Part shown: positions 1 to 7,725 of the stretch, piece after piece
How the letters are laid out: the number at the start of each line of letters is the position of its first letter
Numbering within the stretch: the first letter of the stretch is position 1
Assembly (NCBI GenBank): GCA_017543165.1
Contig: JAFYGL010000247.1
Span: forward strand, 1-20,171
DNA from: Victivallales bacterium
GTDB lineage: Bacteria; Verrucomicrobiota; Lentisphaeria; Oligosphaerales; Oligosphaeraceae
DNA length: 20,171 bases
Direction of reading: 5' to 3'
Translations under genes and position numbers: made by a program
Notes under the pieces: model-generated
What the model saw: the letters and a program-made list of their open reading frames with translations, nothing else
Databases searched by the model: none
What the model was told of the DNA's origin: nothing

Positions 1-1
1 C

Positions 2-61
2 CTGGGCTGCAAGCCTGTCTTTGCCAATGACGGCATTATGGGCAATACAGCATGGGATTAG
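2..61 (+). CDS. C-terminal end of an unidentified protein (5' end outside window)
   Basis: Frame 2 is open from the window edge and gives a plausible protein tail of 19 residues ending in NTAWD before a TAG stop at 59-61. Nothing in it identifies a family. It is called because it is uninterrupted from the edge, runs in the same direction as the following genes, and the intergenic repeat begins only a few bases after its stop, as happens after other genes in this window. The fragment is too short to exclude a chance open frame. Confidence 0.4.
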   Translation: MGCKPVFANDGIMGNTAWD

Positions 62-65
62 GGCG

Positions 66-127
66 GTAGTGGCGACGGCGTCCCCGCCGTCGAACTGTAG
101 TGGCGACGGCGTCCCCGCCGTTGAATA
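66..127. repeat. Two tandem 31-base hairpin repeats
   Basis: Two adjacent 31-base units (66-96 and 97-127) are nearly identical. Each contains a GC-rich hairpin with 8-base arms and a 4-base loop (CGACGGCG / TCCC / CGCCGTCG at 73-92). The second copy differs by one T that still allows a G-U pair. No T-run follows, so it is not a standard intrinsic terminator. It sits between the preceding stop and the ExbB-like gene and resembles short palindromic REP-type intergenic repeats. Confidence 0.85.
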
Positions 128-143
128 ACAAACAACAATACAC

Positions 144-839
144 ATGGAAAGCACCTCCTTCATTGAAAAGCTATTGGACGAGTGCGGCGGCGTAGGATAC
201 GTGATAATCGCCCTGTTCCTGCTGGCCAGCCTGCTGTTCTTCCGCAGGTTCATCTATCTGCACAGGATAAAAATCGACAGTGACGGCTTCCTGCTCGGCA
301 TCAAGAACAAACTTCATGACAGCCGCAAGACCATAGAGGCAATTGCAATCTGCGAGGATACACGCGGGCCAGTTGCCTCCGTGGTCAGGGCAATCCTGAG
401 CAGGGACAGCAGGGACGAGGCCGCCCTTCACCGCGCGGCGGACGAGGCGGCGATTGCGGAGGTGCCACGGCTTCAGAAGGGCATGCGCATAATCTCTGGC
501 ATAAGCCAGTTGCTGCCGCTGCTGGGCTTGCTGGGCACGGTGCTGTCCCTGCGTAGTTTCTTTGGCGAGATCGCCTCCAGCAACAATGTGGTCGCCCTTG
601 GAGTGGAGCAGGTGTCTGGTGACATACGAACCGCGTTGGTGACCACCGCCATGGGCTTGGCTGGCGGCGCAATCGTGCATTTCTACAATCTTGTCCTTCA
701 GGAAAGCTGCACCAACATCGTGGGCGAGATGGAGAAGACCGCCGTTGAACTCATCAATTTCCTCGTGGAATCGCCTGAACTGGCGGACAGGATGAACAAG
801 CGCGTCCTGGCGCAGGACAAGGATGAGGTGCTGAAATGA
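144..839 (+). CDS. MotA/TolQ/ExbB-family proton channel protein
   Basis: A 231-residue inner-membrane protein with the layout of the ExbB/TolQ family: one N-terminal membrane segment (about residues 18-38, YVIIALFLLASLLFF), a cytoplasmic stretch, then two more segments (about 115-138, SQLLPLLGLLGTVLSL, and 163-185, VTTAMGLAGGAIVHF). The LLGLLGTV and T-rich TTAMG motifs are typical of the proton-conducting helices. By family knowledge it would form a channel with the ExbD-like protein encoded next and use proton motive force to move a partner. Its last codons overlap the next start (ATGA, 836-839). No clear Shine-Dalgarno precedes the ATG. It could serve a TolQ, ExbB or other paralogous role. 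Confidence 0.9.
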   Translation: MESTSFIEKLLDECGGVGYVIIALFLLASLLFFRRFIYLHRIKIDSDGFLLGIKNKLHDSRKTIEAIAICEDTRGPVASVVRAILSRDSRDEAALHRAADEAAIAEVPRLQKGMRIISGISQLLPLLGLLGTVLSLRSFFGEIASSNNVVALGVEQVSGDIRTALVTTAMGLAGGAIVHFYNLVLQESCTNIVGEMEKTAVELINFLVESPELADRMNKRVLAQDKDEVLK

Positions 840-1318
840 CGATTTGGCAGAAAAAACTGGTGAAGTATTCCGCGCCCTCGCCGCTGGTGGGGCTTGTGGA
901 TTTGTTCTTCATCCTGCTTGCCATATTCGTGCTGCGCACCAACTTCGTCTATCTCCCTGGCATTCAAAGCGTGGAGTTGCCCTTGCTGAAGGATGCCGAG
1001 ATTATTTCCGCGGAAAAGCACATAATGACGGTTTCCTTTGACAGGGGCACGAATACAAGAGGCAAGTACGTCTATACATTCAATGGCGAGACGCGCAAGA
1101 GCCTTGATGACATGGAGAGTTCGGTCAGGGAGGCACTGGCCACGCCAGGCCTTGCCGCCACTCGCAGGCATATACTCGTGCTTCTTGCCGAGAAGGGCAT
1201 TCCATACGAGCAACTGGTGGAAATATATGCGTTCGCACGGCGTCTTAACGTGCAGCTTTTCCTGGCAACTGGCATTGAACGCATGGAAAACAACCTGAGA
1301 ATGGCACCGCAACCCTAG
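836..1318 (+). CDS. ExbD/TolR-family protein
   Basis: A 160-residue protein with a single N-terminal membrane helix (about residues 17-35, PLVGLVDLFFILLAIFVL). The helix contains the aspartate (VD) at the position typical of the proton-carrying Asp in ExbD/TolR. A periplasmic domain follows; its end (ILVLLAEKGIPYEQL, then ARRLNVQLFLAT) matches the usual ExbD C-terminal pattern. It starts inside the stop of the ExbB-like gene, so the two are probably translationally coupled and form one channel complex. About 60 residues between these parts (KHIMTVSFDRGTNTRGKYVYTFNGE) are less typical. Confidence 0.88.
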   Translation: MTIWQKKLVKYSAPSPLVGLVDLFFILLAIFVLRTNFVYLPGIQSVELPLLKDAEIISAEKHIMTVSFDRGTNTRGKYVYTFNGETRKSLDDMESSVREALATPGLAATRRHILVLLAEKGIPYEQLVEIYAFARRLNVQLFLATGIERMENNLRMAPQP

Positions 1319-1323
1319 AAAGA

Positions 1324-2106
1324 ATGAAAGATGACTTCACAGCAGATTTTTCTTTGAGGGACAGGTTGCTGGACTGGGCCTGGCTGCTGTTGTTTCTTGC
1401 ACTTGTCATTGTGCCTGCGACACTGATGAAAGTGCCGTCCGAGGTGCTTGCAACCCAGTCGGACAATGGCAATTCAGGCGAGCCACTGGTGTTCTTGCCT
1501 GAAAGCCAGAAACTTGGTTCTTATGCCGCATCTGCAAATGAGAGCATCTATGCCTGGATGCAGTTGAAAAACCCCTTCCTTGGTTTGCTGCCAGACTGCC
1601 AATATGGCTTCAGGCACTTTGTGGATGAAGCTAAAAAACGTGATTTCGAGTATCAGGGCGAGGCCAGCGCATTGGTGCCGCTTCAGCCAAAGGCCGCCTC
1701 TGTGCTTTCAATGGACAATTCCATATCGCCTGACAATAAAGGCGGCATTCAGCTAGCACCGTTGCTGGACATCAAGGTGACTATGCCTGCCATATCGCAA
1801 CTTGCGGAAGAGGAAGGCGCATTCTGGTTTGATGAAAGAGGGCGGCTTCTGCTCAATCCGCCTGAAATCAACTTGGTGGATGCAAGACGTGCCATTGCGG
1901 CAGGCCCTAGGGATATGCGAATCAGAAACACGGCTTTGCAGATTATGAAGTTGCCAGGCGTGCCTGCGCGCATCGTTGTCAGGCGGAGTAGCGGCAACAG
2001 TGAATTGGACATGCAGGCCGCATCCGCATTGCGGAGGCGCCTGGCGCTGGGCGGCGTGCAAATACCAGCAGAAGGCCTCCGCTTGGAGGTGCTGTGGAAA
2101 CTGTAG
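1324..2106 (+). CDS. TonB-like energy transducer candidate
   Basis: A 260-residue protein with one N-terminal membrane segment (about residues 15-35, LDWAWLLLFLALVIVPATLM) and a long extracytoplasmic part. Near the C-terminus, SSGNSELDMQAASALRR (about 222-238) resembles the SSG-x-x-x-LD-x-A-A signature of TonB C-terminal domains, and the protein ends in a beta-strand-like EGLRLEVLWKL. There is no proline-rich periplasmic spacer as in classical TonB; an acidic/serine-rich middle part takes its place. It starts five bases after the ExbD-like stop. Position and topology suggest it is the moving partner of the ExbB/ExbD channel. The TonB assignment rests on a short motif and context. Confidence 0.6.
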   Translation: MKDDFTADFSLRDRLLDWAWLLLFLALVIVPATLMKVPSEVLATQSDNGNSGEPLVFLPESQKLGSYAASANESIYAWMQLKNPFLGLLPDCQYGFRHFVDEAKKRDFEYQGEASALVPLQPKAASVLSMDNSISPDNKGGIQLAPLLDIKVTMPAISQLAEEEGAFWFDERGRLLLNPPEINLVDARRAIAAGPRDMRIRNTALQIMKLPGVPARIVVRRSSGNSELDMQAASALRRRLALGGVQIPAEGLRLEVLWKL

Positions 2107-2110
2107 CATG

Positions 2111-2236
2111 GGTTGCCTTGGCGGGGAACAGCCCAGTGGCGTTGCATGGGTTCACGTGGGCGCCGAGGCGGCTCCCACTCAGGTTGCCATAGCGGGAACA
2201 GCAGCGGGGCGGGATTACGCTTGCGTGGGCGCCCAC
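2111..2236. repeat. Two degenerate tandem repeat units with hairpins
   Basis: The gap of about 140 bases between the TonB-like gene and the zinc-ribbon gene holds two diverged copies of one unit. Each begins with a similar 21-22-base block (2111-2132 and 2182-2202, GGTTGCC...GGGAACAGC). Each ends in a GTGGGCGCC-containing hairpin: 2156-2178 with GTGGG/CCCAC arms, and 2225-2236, a perfect 12-base palindrome GTGGGCGCCCAC. No coding signal was found. The hairpins could slow or end transcription, but no T-run follows either one. Confidence 0.75.
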
Positions 2237-2249
2237 CAAAATTAGAACT

Positions 2250-2498
2250 ATGATTTGTGTATTGAAATTTTCAGATGCGTTTGAGGCCTACGTCCTGTTG
2301 ATAGTAGGTGTCCTGGTGGCGCTGTATTGCCTGGAGTTATGGTGGGCAAAGGCGCACGCCTGGCATATCCGCAGGCTGACGGTGCATAAATGTGCTTCAT
2401 GCGGGCTGGTGTTTGCCGTAGGGCGCTTTGCACTGCATTCCACGGTGAAATGCCCTCGTTGCAATCACAAGCAGAATGGGCTCAAGGGGGAAGGCTGA
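2250..2498 (+). CDS. Small membrane-anchored zinc-ribbon protein
   Basis: An 82-residue protein not assigned to a named family. It has a single membrane segment (about residues 12-32, AYVLLIVGVLVALYCLELWW) followed by a possible zinc ribbon made of two CxxC pairs, CASC (about 49-52) and CPRC (about 69-72). The spacing fits a small treble-clef or ribbon fold facing the cytoplasm or periplasm. It ends two bases before rsmD, so the two are probably co-transcribed and its 3' end carries the rsmD ribosome site. The function is unknown. Confidence 0.7.
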   Translation: MICVLKFSDAFEAYVLLIVGVLVALYCLELWWAKAHAWHIRRLTVHKCASCGLVFAVGRFALHSTVKCPRCNHKQNGLKGEG

Positions 2499-2500
2499 CT

Positions 2501-3085
2501 ATGCGCATCATTGGAGGATTGGCAGGCGGCATACGTCTCAATGCGCCAGAAGGCCGTGCGGTGCGCCCTACGGAAGACCGCGTGAAGGAGAGCATGTTCG
2601 GCACACTTGGCGACCTGCGTGGCAAGGTTGTGCTTGATTTGTTTTCAGGCACGGGGGCGCTTGGGCTTGAGGCATTAAGCAGGGGCGCTGCGTCGGTGTA
2701 TTTCTTTGAGAAGGAGAAAATGCACGTTGACTACATAAAGGCCAATCTTGCGGCCGTGCGGAAGTCAATTGGTCCAGAGGCAGGCAGTACTCGCATAATC
2801 TGCGCCGATGCAAAGAAGGCGCCAGAAATGCTGGCGGGCGTGAAACCTGACATAATCTTGGCGGACCCGCCATACGCCGCAGGCGTGGAGGAATATGGCG
2901 CCGCTGGTTTGATTCTTGATGAAAAACTGGCCGCCTGGGCGGGGCAGGGCTGCCTGCTTGTGCTGGAGCACGCGGAAAACAACATGCTGCCCTGGGATGA
3001 GCAGAGGCACTGGAGGCTGCTGAAGACCAGGGTTTACGGAATACGAGCAGTATCTTTTGCTATCGGAGGTGAAGACAATGATTAA
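2501..3085 (+). CDS. rsmD: 16S rRNA (guanine(966)-N(2))-methyltransferase RsmD
   Basis: A 194-residue SAM-dependent methyltransferase of the RsmD family, which methylates N2 of G966 in 16S rRNA during 30S assembly. It has the family's N-terminus (MRIIGGLAGG), the PTEDRVKESMFG motif, the SAM-binding glycine loop LDLFSGTGALGLEA, and the catalytic DPPY motif in ILADPPYAAG. Length is normal. The ATG at 2501 is preferred over an upstream in-frame start inside the zinc-ribbon gene because the family begins with MRIIxG and GGGGGAAGG lies just upstream. Its last 8 bases overlap the ABC ATPase gene. Confidence 0.95.
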   Translation: MRIIGGLAGGIRLNAPEGRAVRPTEDRVKESMFGTLGDLRGKVVLDLFSGTGALGLEALSRGAASVYFFEKEKMHVDYIKANLAAVRKSIGPEAGSTRIICADAKKAPEMLAGVKPDIILADPPYAAGVEEYGAAGLILDEKLAAWAGQGCLLVLEHAENNMLPWDEQRHWRLLKTRVYGIRAVSFAIGGEDND

Positions 3086-4025
3086 AGCCGAGGCTTTGAC
3101 CAAAGTATTCGGGGGGCACAGCGCGGTGGACAATGTGTCCTTCCAAGTCAAGACAGGCGAGGTCCTGGGGTTTCTTGGACCAAACGGCGCTGGCAAATCC
3201 ACGACAATGCGCATGCTGACGGGATACCTGCCGCCTACGTCGGGTACGGTTGTCATAGATGGTTTCAACATGGAGGAGAATCCCATTCAGGCCAGGGCCT
3301 CCATTGGTTACCTGCCAGAGAATGCGCCTCTCTATACGGACATGAGCGTGTATTCGTTTTTGGACTTCACTGCGGGAATACGCGGTCTGCGTGGCGAGGA
3401 GAAGCGCAAGGCACTGGACAATGCAATAGAGATTTGCCAGCTGGGCAAGGTGGTGAACCAGACCATTGACACACTTTCAAAGGGATACAGGCACCGCACA
3501 TGCTTTGCGCAGGCGATTCTCTGCGACCCGAAGGTGCTGGTGCTGGATGAGCCGACGGACGGGCTGGACCCAAACCAGAAGCACCAGATGCGCCAGCTTA
3601 TCGCCGAAATGGGCAAGAACAAGGCAATCATTGTTTCCACGCATATATTGGAGGAGGTTGAGGCGATTTGCACAAGGGTGGCAATCATAGACAAGGGGCA
3701 CATCGTCTTCAATGGAACGCCAGAGCAGCTTCGCGCCAAGGCGCCAGAGGCGGGAGCCGTGGTTGTGAAATGCAATCTTGCCTTGGAGCAGTTGAACCAG
3801 GCGTGTTCAGGCGGCAATGGCCTTGGCCAGGTCAAGCAGTTGTGCGAGGGCACATTCATGTTCATGCCCGCCAAGGAAGGCGCGACCGAGGGACTTCTGC
3901 CGAATGTAAGGCAGCTCTTCAGTTCCAAGGGCTGGGACTTCTCCGAGATATATGTGGAAAAAGGCCGTCTGGACGAGGTGTTCCGCATCATAACCACCAA
4001 TGAAACTGCGGAGGGCATAATATGA
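3078..4025 (+). CDS. ABC transporter ATP-binding protein (GldA/NatA-like)
   Basis: A 315-residue ATPase subunit. Walker A GPNGAGKST is at residues 34-42. The signature is LSKGYRHR (about 133-140) in place of LSGGQ, as in GldA/NatA-type exporters. Walker B VLVLDEPTDGLDP and the switch histidine in STHILEEVEAI follow. A C-terminal domain of about 95 residues follows the nucleotide-binding domain. The ATG at 3078 is chosen over an upstream TTG at 3057 because GGAGGT (3065-3070) lies seven bases before it. It overlaps rsmD by 8 bases and its stop overlaps the permease start (ATGA). It should energise the permease encoded next. Confidence 0.93.
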   Translation: MIKAEALTKVFGGHSAVDNVSFQVKTGEVLGFLGPNGAGKSTTMRMLTGYLPPTSGTVVIDGFNMEENPIQARASIGYLPENAPLYTDMSVYSFLDFTAGIRGLRGEEKRKALDNAIEICQLGKVVNQTIDTLSKGYRHRTCFAQAILCDPKVLVLDEPTDGLDPNQKHQMRQLIAEMGKNKAIIVSTHILEEVEAICTRVAIIDKGHIVFNGTPEQLRAKAPEAGAVVVKCNLALEQLNQACSGGNGLGQVKQLCEGTFMFMPAKEGATEGLLPNVRQLFSSKGWDFSEIYVEKGRLDEVFRIITTNETAEGII

Positions 4026-4753
4026 GAAATACCTGGTTTATAGCAAAGCGCGAATTGCTTGGATATTTCAATTCGCCCGTGGCGTATGTATTCACAGTGA
4101 TATTCCTGCTGCTGATAGGCTTCTTCACATTCATGATGGGCGGCTTCTTCCGTACGGACGAGGCCTCTCTCGCGGCGTTCTTCTTATGGCATCCCTGGTT
4201 GTACATGTTCCTGGTGCCTGCTGTGGGAATGAGGCTATGGGCCGAGGAGCGCAGGCTGGGCACTCTGGAATTGCTCTTCACAATGCCAGTGACTGTGACG
4301 CAGGCGGTCCTGGGCAAATTCCTGGCAGGATGCATATTCCTGGCATTTGCGCTGGCGTTGACCTTGCCGATGCCAATCACAGTCGCATGGCTGGGCGAGC
4401 CTGACATAGGGCCGATTTTCACTGGATACATAGGCAGCCTGCTCATAGCCTGCACATATCTGGCGGTGACTGGAATGACCTCGGCTTTCACACGAAACCA
4501 GGTCATAAGTTTCATTACATCGCTGGTAATCTGCCTGCTGCTGGTGCTGGCTGGCTTCCCGCCTGTGACAAACCTGCTCCTCAAGTGGGGCGCATCAGCC
4601 TCCATGGTGGATTTGGCCGCGTACATGAGCATCATCTTCCATTTTGACAGCCTGCAACGCGGCGTCCTGGACTTCAGGGACATCCTCTATTTCGCCTCGA
4701 TTGCCACATTCTGCCTGTTTACCACTGGCGTCGCATTGAAGAACAGGAGGTGA
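4022..4753 (+). CDS. ABC-2 type transporter permease (GldF-like)
   Basis: A 243-residue polytopic membrane protein with about six hydrophobic segments. It starts with the usual ABC-2 pattern (FIAKRELLGYFNSPVAYVFT) and contains RLWAEERRLGTLELLFTMP, the conserved cytoplasmic loop of GldF-type permeases. It overlaps the ATPase gene by 4 bases, and its stop codon lies inside the Shine-Dalgarno of the following GldG-like gene. In Bacteroidota, Gld proteins serve gliding, but this ATPase-permease-GldG arrangement occurs widely in non-gliding bacteria, so gliding is not implied. The exported substrate is unknown. Confidence 0.92.
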   Translation: MRNTWFIAKRELLGYFNSPVAYVFTVIFLLLIGFFTFMMGGFFRTDEASLAAFFLWHPWLYMFLVPAVGMRLWAEERRLGTLELLFTMPVTVTQAVLGKFLAGCIFLAFALALTLPMPITVAWLGEPDIGPIFTGYIGSLLIACTYLAVTGMTSAFTRNQVISFITSLVICLLLVLAGFPPVTNLLLKWGASASMVDLAAYMSIIFHFDSLQRGVLDFRDILYFASIATFCLFTTGVALKNRR

Positions 4754-4757
4754 TAAA

Positions 4758-6647
4758 ATGAAAAGCAATAAAAAAACATTGAAAATCGCACTGTCTTCTT
4801 CAATCGCCGTTATAATCGTGGCATTGATTTTGTTCCAGATTTGCCTCATTTTCAGAAGGACGAACCTGAGGCTGGATTTCACGGAGGACAAACTATACAC
4901 ATTGTCCGCCGCCACGCGCAATGCATTGTCGTCGCTGGACAAGAATGTGACGATTCGCTTCTACTATTCCAAGGACCTGGCACAGATGCCTGTGGCATTG
5001 AAAAACTATGCCAAGCGGGTGGACGATATGCTGCGGGAGTACGAGATTCACGCAGGCAAGCGCATAAAGGTGGAAAGGCTCAATCCCAAGCCTGATTCAG
5101 ATGCGGAGGATTCCGCAACGCTGGACGGCATAGCGGGGCAGGGCATGGATGCCTTGGGACTGGACAGGAACATATACATGGGCGTGTCGGTTCGTTGCGG
5201 CTCCCAGCTGGAGGCGATTCCATTCCTAAGCCCCAGCAGGGAGGATTTGCTGGAATATGATTTGACGCGGGCGATAATCTCCGTTGTGAATCCTGTAAAG
5301 CGCAAGGTTGGCATAATGAGCAGCATGAAGATGATGGGCGGCATAGAGAATCCCCAGATGATGCTCCAGGGGCAGGGCGGCGTGGCGCCTGCCTGGTTCA
5401 TTGTCAGCGAATTGAAGAAGCGCTATGCCGTGTCCGAAGTTGACATGTCCGTTGACAAGATACCAGATGACATTGACATTCTCATTGTCATACATCCCAG
5501 CAATGCCAGTGACAAATTGCAGTTTGCGCTGGACCAGTTTGTGCTGCGCGGCGGCAGGCTTCTGGCCTTCCTGGACCCGATTTGCCTGACTGATTTGCAG
5601 ATGAGGCAGCAGAGGCAGCAGTTGCAGTATCAGGCGCCAGATTCCAAGTCGTCCCTGCCCGTGTTGCTCAAGGCATGGGGGCTTGAATTCAACGAGAGCC
5701 AGGTGGTCATAGACCGCAAATGCGCCACCGCCATCAGGCACAATGCAAGTGGCGGCGCGGAAAGCATGCCCAACATCTTGACTCTCTCCGAAGAGAACAT
5801 CGCCACCAAGGAACCAGCCACCGCCCAGGTTTCCAATATGGTGCTGCTGGATGCAGGCGCATTCTCTGGCACAGTTGCCGAAGGGCTTGAGAAGACAGTG
5901 CTGCTCCAGAGCAGCAATGACGCCGCAATGCTGGACAATTATGCAACACAGCAGAATGGTGAGGATATGCTAAGGGCCTTCACTCCCAGCGGCAGCAAGT
6001 ACGAACTGATGCTGCGCCTTACTGGCAAGTTCAAGACGGCGTTCCCAAATGGCGAACCTGACCGCAAGGAAGGGGAGGCCGATACAGCCCTCAAGGATGC
6101 AAAGCAGCCTGGCGCAGTCATGCTTGTCGGCGATGCGGACATGCTGTATGACGCATTCTGCGTGTCCCGCACAAACTTCTTCGGCCAGACTTTGTACAGC
6201 CCAATCAATGACAATTGCAGCATTGTGCAGAACCTGCTTGAGGCATTGTCTGGCGATGTGGCATTGTTCGACATACGCTCCAGAGGCGTCAGGCAGCGCC
6301 CCTTCAAGAAGGTGCATGATTTGGAATTGCAGGCCTCGGAGAGATTCAAGGACGAGATACGCCGCTTCGAGGAGGAAGTCCAAAATGTGCAGAGGCAGTT
6401 GTTTGACATGCAGAGGACACGCAAGAACGGGGACAAGGAACTGCTCAGCAAGGAACAGCAGCAGGCAATCCTCACCATCAAGCGCAAGGAGGCGGAGGCG
6501 CGCAAGAACCTGAAGAAGGTGCGTAGAGACATGAGGCATGACGTGGAATCCCTGGAGAATCGCCTCATGGTGCTGAACATTGGCCTGATGCCGCTGCTGG
6601 TGATTGTTTTCGGCGTGGTGTTTGCGTTCATCAGGCGCCGTGCATGA
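4758..6647 (+). CDS. GldG-like ABC transporter auxiliary protein
   Basis: A 629-residue protein with an N-terminal membrane segment (about residues 12-32), a large extracytoplasmic region, and a C-terminal membrane segment (about 605-625, NIGLMPLLVIVFGVVFAF) followed by RRR. The early block DFTEDKLYTLSAATRNALSSL, and VTIRFYYSKDL after it, are hallmarks of GldG/ABC_transp_aux proteins. Residues about 535-600 are charged and glutamine-rich (FEEEVQNVQRQLFDMQ) and probably form a coiled coil before the last helix. A strong AGGAGGTGA (4745-4753) precedes the ATG. It probably works with the permease and the DUF4340 protein at the cytoplasmic membrane; its exact role is not established. Confidence 0.88.
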   Translation: MKSNKKTLKIALSSSIAVIIVALILFQICLIFRRTNLRLDFTEDKLYTLSAATRNALSSLDKNVTIRFYYSKDLAQMPVALKNYAKRVDDMLREYEIHAGKRIKVERLNPKPDSDAEDSATLDGIAGQGMDALGLDRNIYMGVSVRCGSQLEAIPFLSPSREDLLEYDLTRAIISVVNPVKRKVGIMSSMKMMGGIENPQMMLQGQGGVAPAWFIVSELKKRYAVSEVDMSVDKIPDDIDILIVIHPSNASDKLQFALDQFVLRGGRLLAFLDPICLTDLQMRQQRQQLQYQAPDSKSSLPVLLKAWGLEFNESQVVIDRKCATAIRHNASGGAESMPNILTLSEENIATKEPATAQVSNMVLLDAGAFSGTVAEGLEKTVLLQSSNDAAMLDNYATQQNGEDMLRAFTPSGSKYELMLRLTGKFKTAFPNGEPDRKEGEADTALKDAKQPGAVMLVGDADMLYDAFCVSRTNFFGQTLYSPINDNCSIVQNLLEALSGDVALFDIRSRGVRQRPFKKVHDLELQASERFKDEIRRFEEEVQNVQRQLFDMQRTRKNGDKELLSKEQQQAILTIKRKEAEARKNLKKVRRDMRHDVESLENRLMVLNIGLMPLLVIVFGVVFAFIRRRA

Positions 6648-6660
6648 AGGAGGATTGATA

Positions 6661-7725
6661 ATGAAGACTAAGCATATTGTCATTCTTTTGGTAGTTCTGG
6701 TAGTACTGGGCCTTTTGACCTGGTGCACACGCAGCCGCGAGGATGCGGGCTGGCGCGAGGAGGATGTGGTGCAGACCATATTGCCTGCAGACTTTGACGC
6801 GGAGGCGGTCAAGGCAATTGCCGTTGTTAAAAATGGCCAGAAACTTAACTTCAGGCGTACGGACCAGGGCTGGGTGCTGGCAGAGCGCGGCGATTATCCA
6901 GTGGATGTGTCCCAGTTGGGCAAGATTGTGCTGGATTTGCTCAATACCAAAATTGCGCAGCGCTTCCATGCGGAGGCGGATGATTTGAAGGCAATGGAAC
7001 TTGAGGCAGATGCAGTCGAGCTGGAATTGTTTGATTCCGCAGGCAAGGCACTTGCAAAACTGCGCTTTGGAAAACGCGTGGAGAAGGAGGCGGACCAGGT
7101 CTCCATGGCGGCGCTTTATGGGCAGGCCTCTGGCACGCCATTGGGAAGATATGTGCAGTTGCAGGACGGAAATGCCGCCCTGGTGGCAAATACATTCTCC
7201 ATTCTGGACAACACTCCTGGACAATGGCTTGACCAGGAATTCCTTAACATTGACAAGTTGAAATCGGTTTCCCTGTCCGAGAAGGGCAAGCAACTGTGGA
7301 AAGTGGAGCGCAAGGACGAGAAGGAGCCGTTGGCTATTGTGGGCGACGTCCCCAAGGGATACCAGCCTGACACAAATGTAATTGCCGCCATTGACCGCGC
7401 GTTCAGCTGGCTGCCCTTCAAGGACGTTGCTCTTGCCTCGCAGCAATTTGCCGCCAGCAGAACATTGAACATCACGGACATCAGCGGCGCCACGTATGTG
7501 ATTGAAATTGGCGAAAAGTTGCCAGAAGGCAGATACATGCGCGTAAAGGCAAGTTATTCTGGCGAGGACAAGGCCAAGGCAGAGAAACTGGACAAACTGA
7601 AAGTGCTTCTGGAGAAGTATGACTATCTCGTCGTGCCAAATACATTCGATGCCGTTGATAAGACACTGGTGCAGCTTTGCAAGGTCGCTGAAAAGCAGGA
7701 AGAAAAGAAGGACGCGGCAAAATGA
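6661..7725 (+). CDS. DUF4340 domain-containing membrane-anchored protein
   Basis: A 354-residue protein with an N-terminal membrane anchor (about residues 5-21, HIVILLVVLVVLGLLTW) and a mainly beta/alpha extracytoplasmic body. The start of the body (VKAIAVVKNGQKLNFRRTDQGWVLAE, split here across VKAIAVVKNG and LNFRRTDQGW) fits the DUF4340 pattern, a family commonly encoded next to GldG-like genes. ATG 6661 is chosen because AAGGAGGA (6647-6654) sits six bases upstream and a hydrophobic anchor begins directly after it; an upstream in-frame start would overlap the GldG-like gene. LTWC lacks a proper lipobox. It overlaps tilS by 4 bases. Confidence 0.85.
   Translation: MKTKHIVILLVVLVVLGLLTWCTRSREDAGWREEDVVQTILPADFDAEAVKAIAVVKNGQKLNFRRTDQGWVLAERGDYPVDVSQLGKIVLDLLNTKIAQRFHAEADDLKAMELEADAVELELFDSAGKALAKLRFGKRVEKEADQVSMAALYGQASGTPLGRYVQLQDGNAALVANTFSILDNTPGQWLDQEFLNIDKLKSVSLSEKGKQLWKVERKDEKEPLAIVGDVPKGYQPDTNVIAAIDRAFSWLPFKDVALASQQFAASRTLNITDISGATYVIEIGEKLPEGRYMRVKASYSGEDKAKAEKLDKLKVLLEKYDYLVVPNTFDAVDKTLVQLCKVAEKQEEKKDAAK

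Noticed and set aside
2390..2500. Longer N-terminus for rsmD
   Set aside because: The extra residues lie inside the zinc-ribbon gene and the RsmD family starts with MRIIxG at 2501, which also has the better ribosome site.
4022..6647. Gliding motility machinery
   Set aside because: The GldA/F/G-like proteins occur widely in non-gliding bacteria and no other gliding genes are present in the window.
6700..6730. Lipoprotein signal in the DUF4340 protein
   Set aside because: The cysteine in LLTWC is preceded by Trp, which does not fit a lipobox; a plain membrane anchor is more likely.
5970..6812. 280-codon open frame antisense to the GldG-like gene
   Set aside because: It is a shadow of a well-supported gene, crosses a gene junction, has no ribosome site and shows no recognisable domain.
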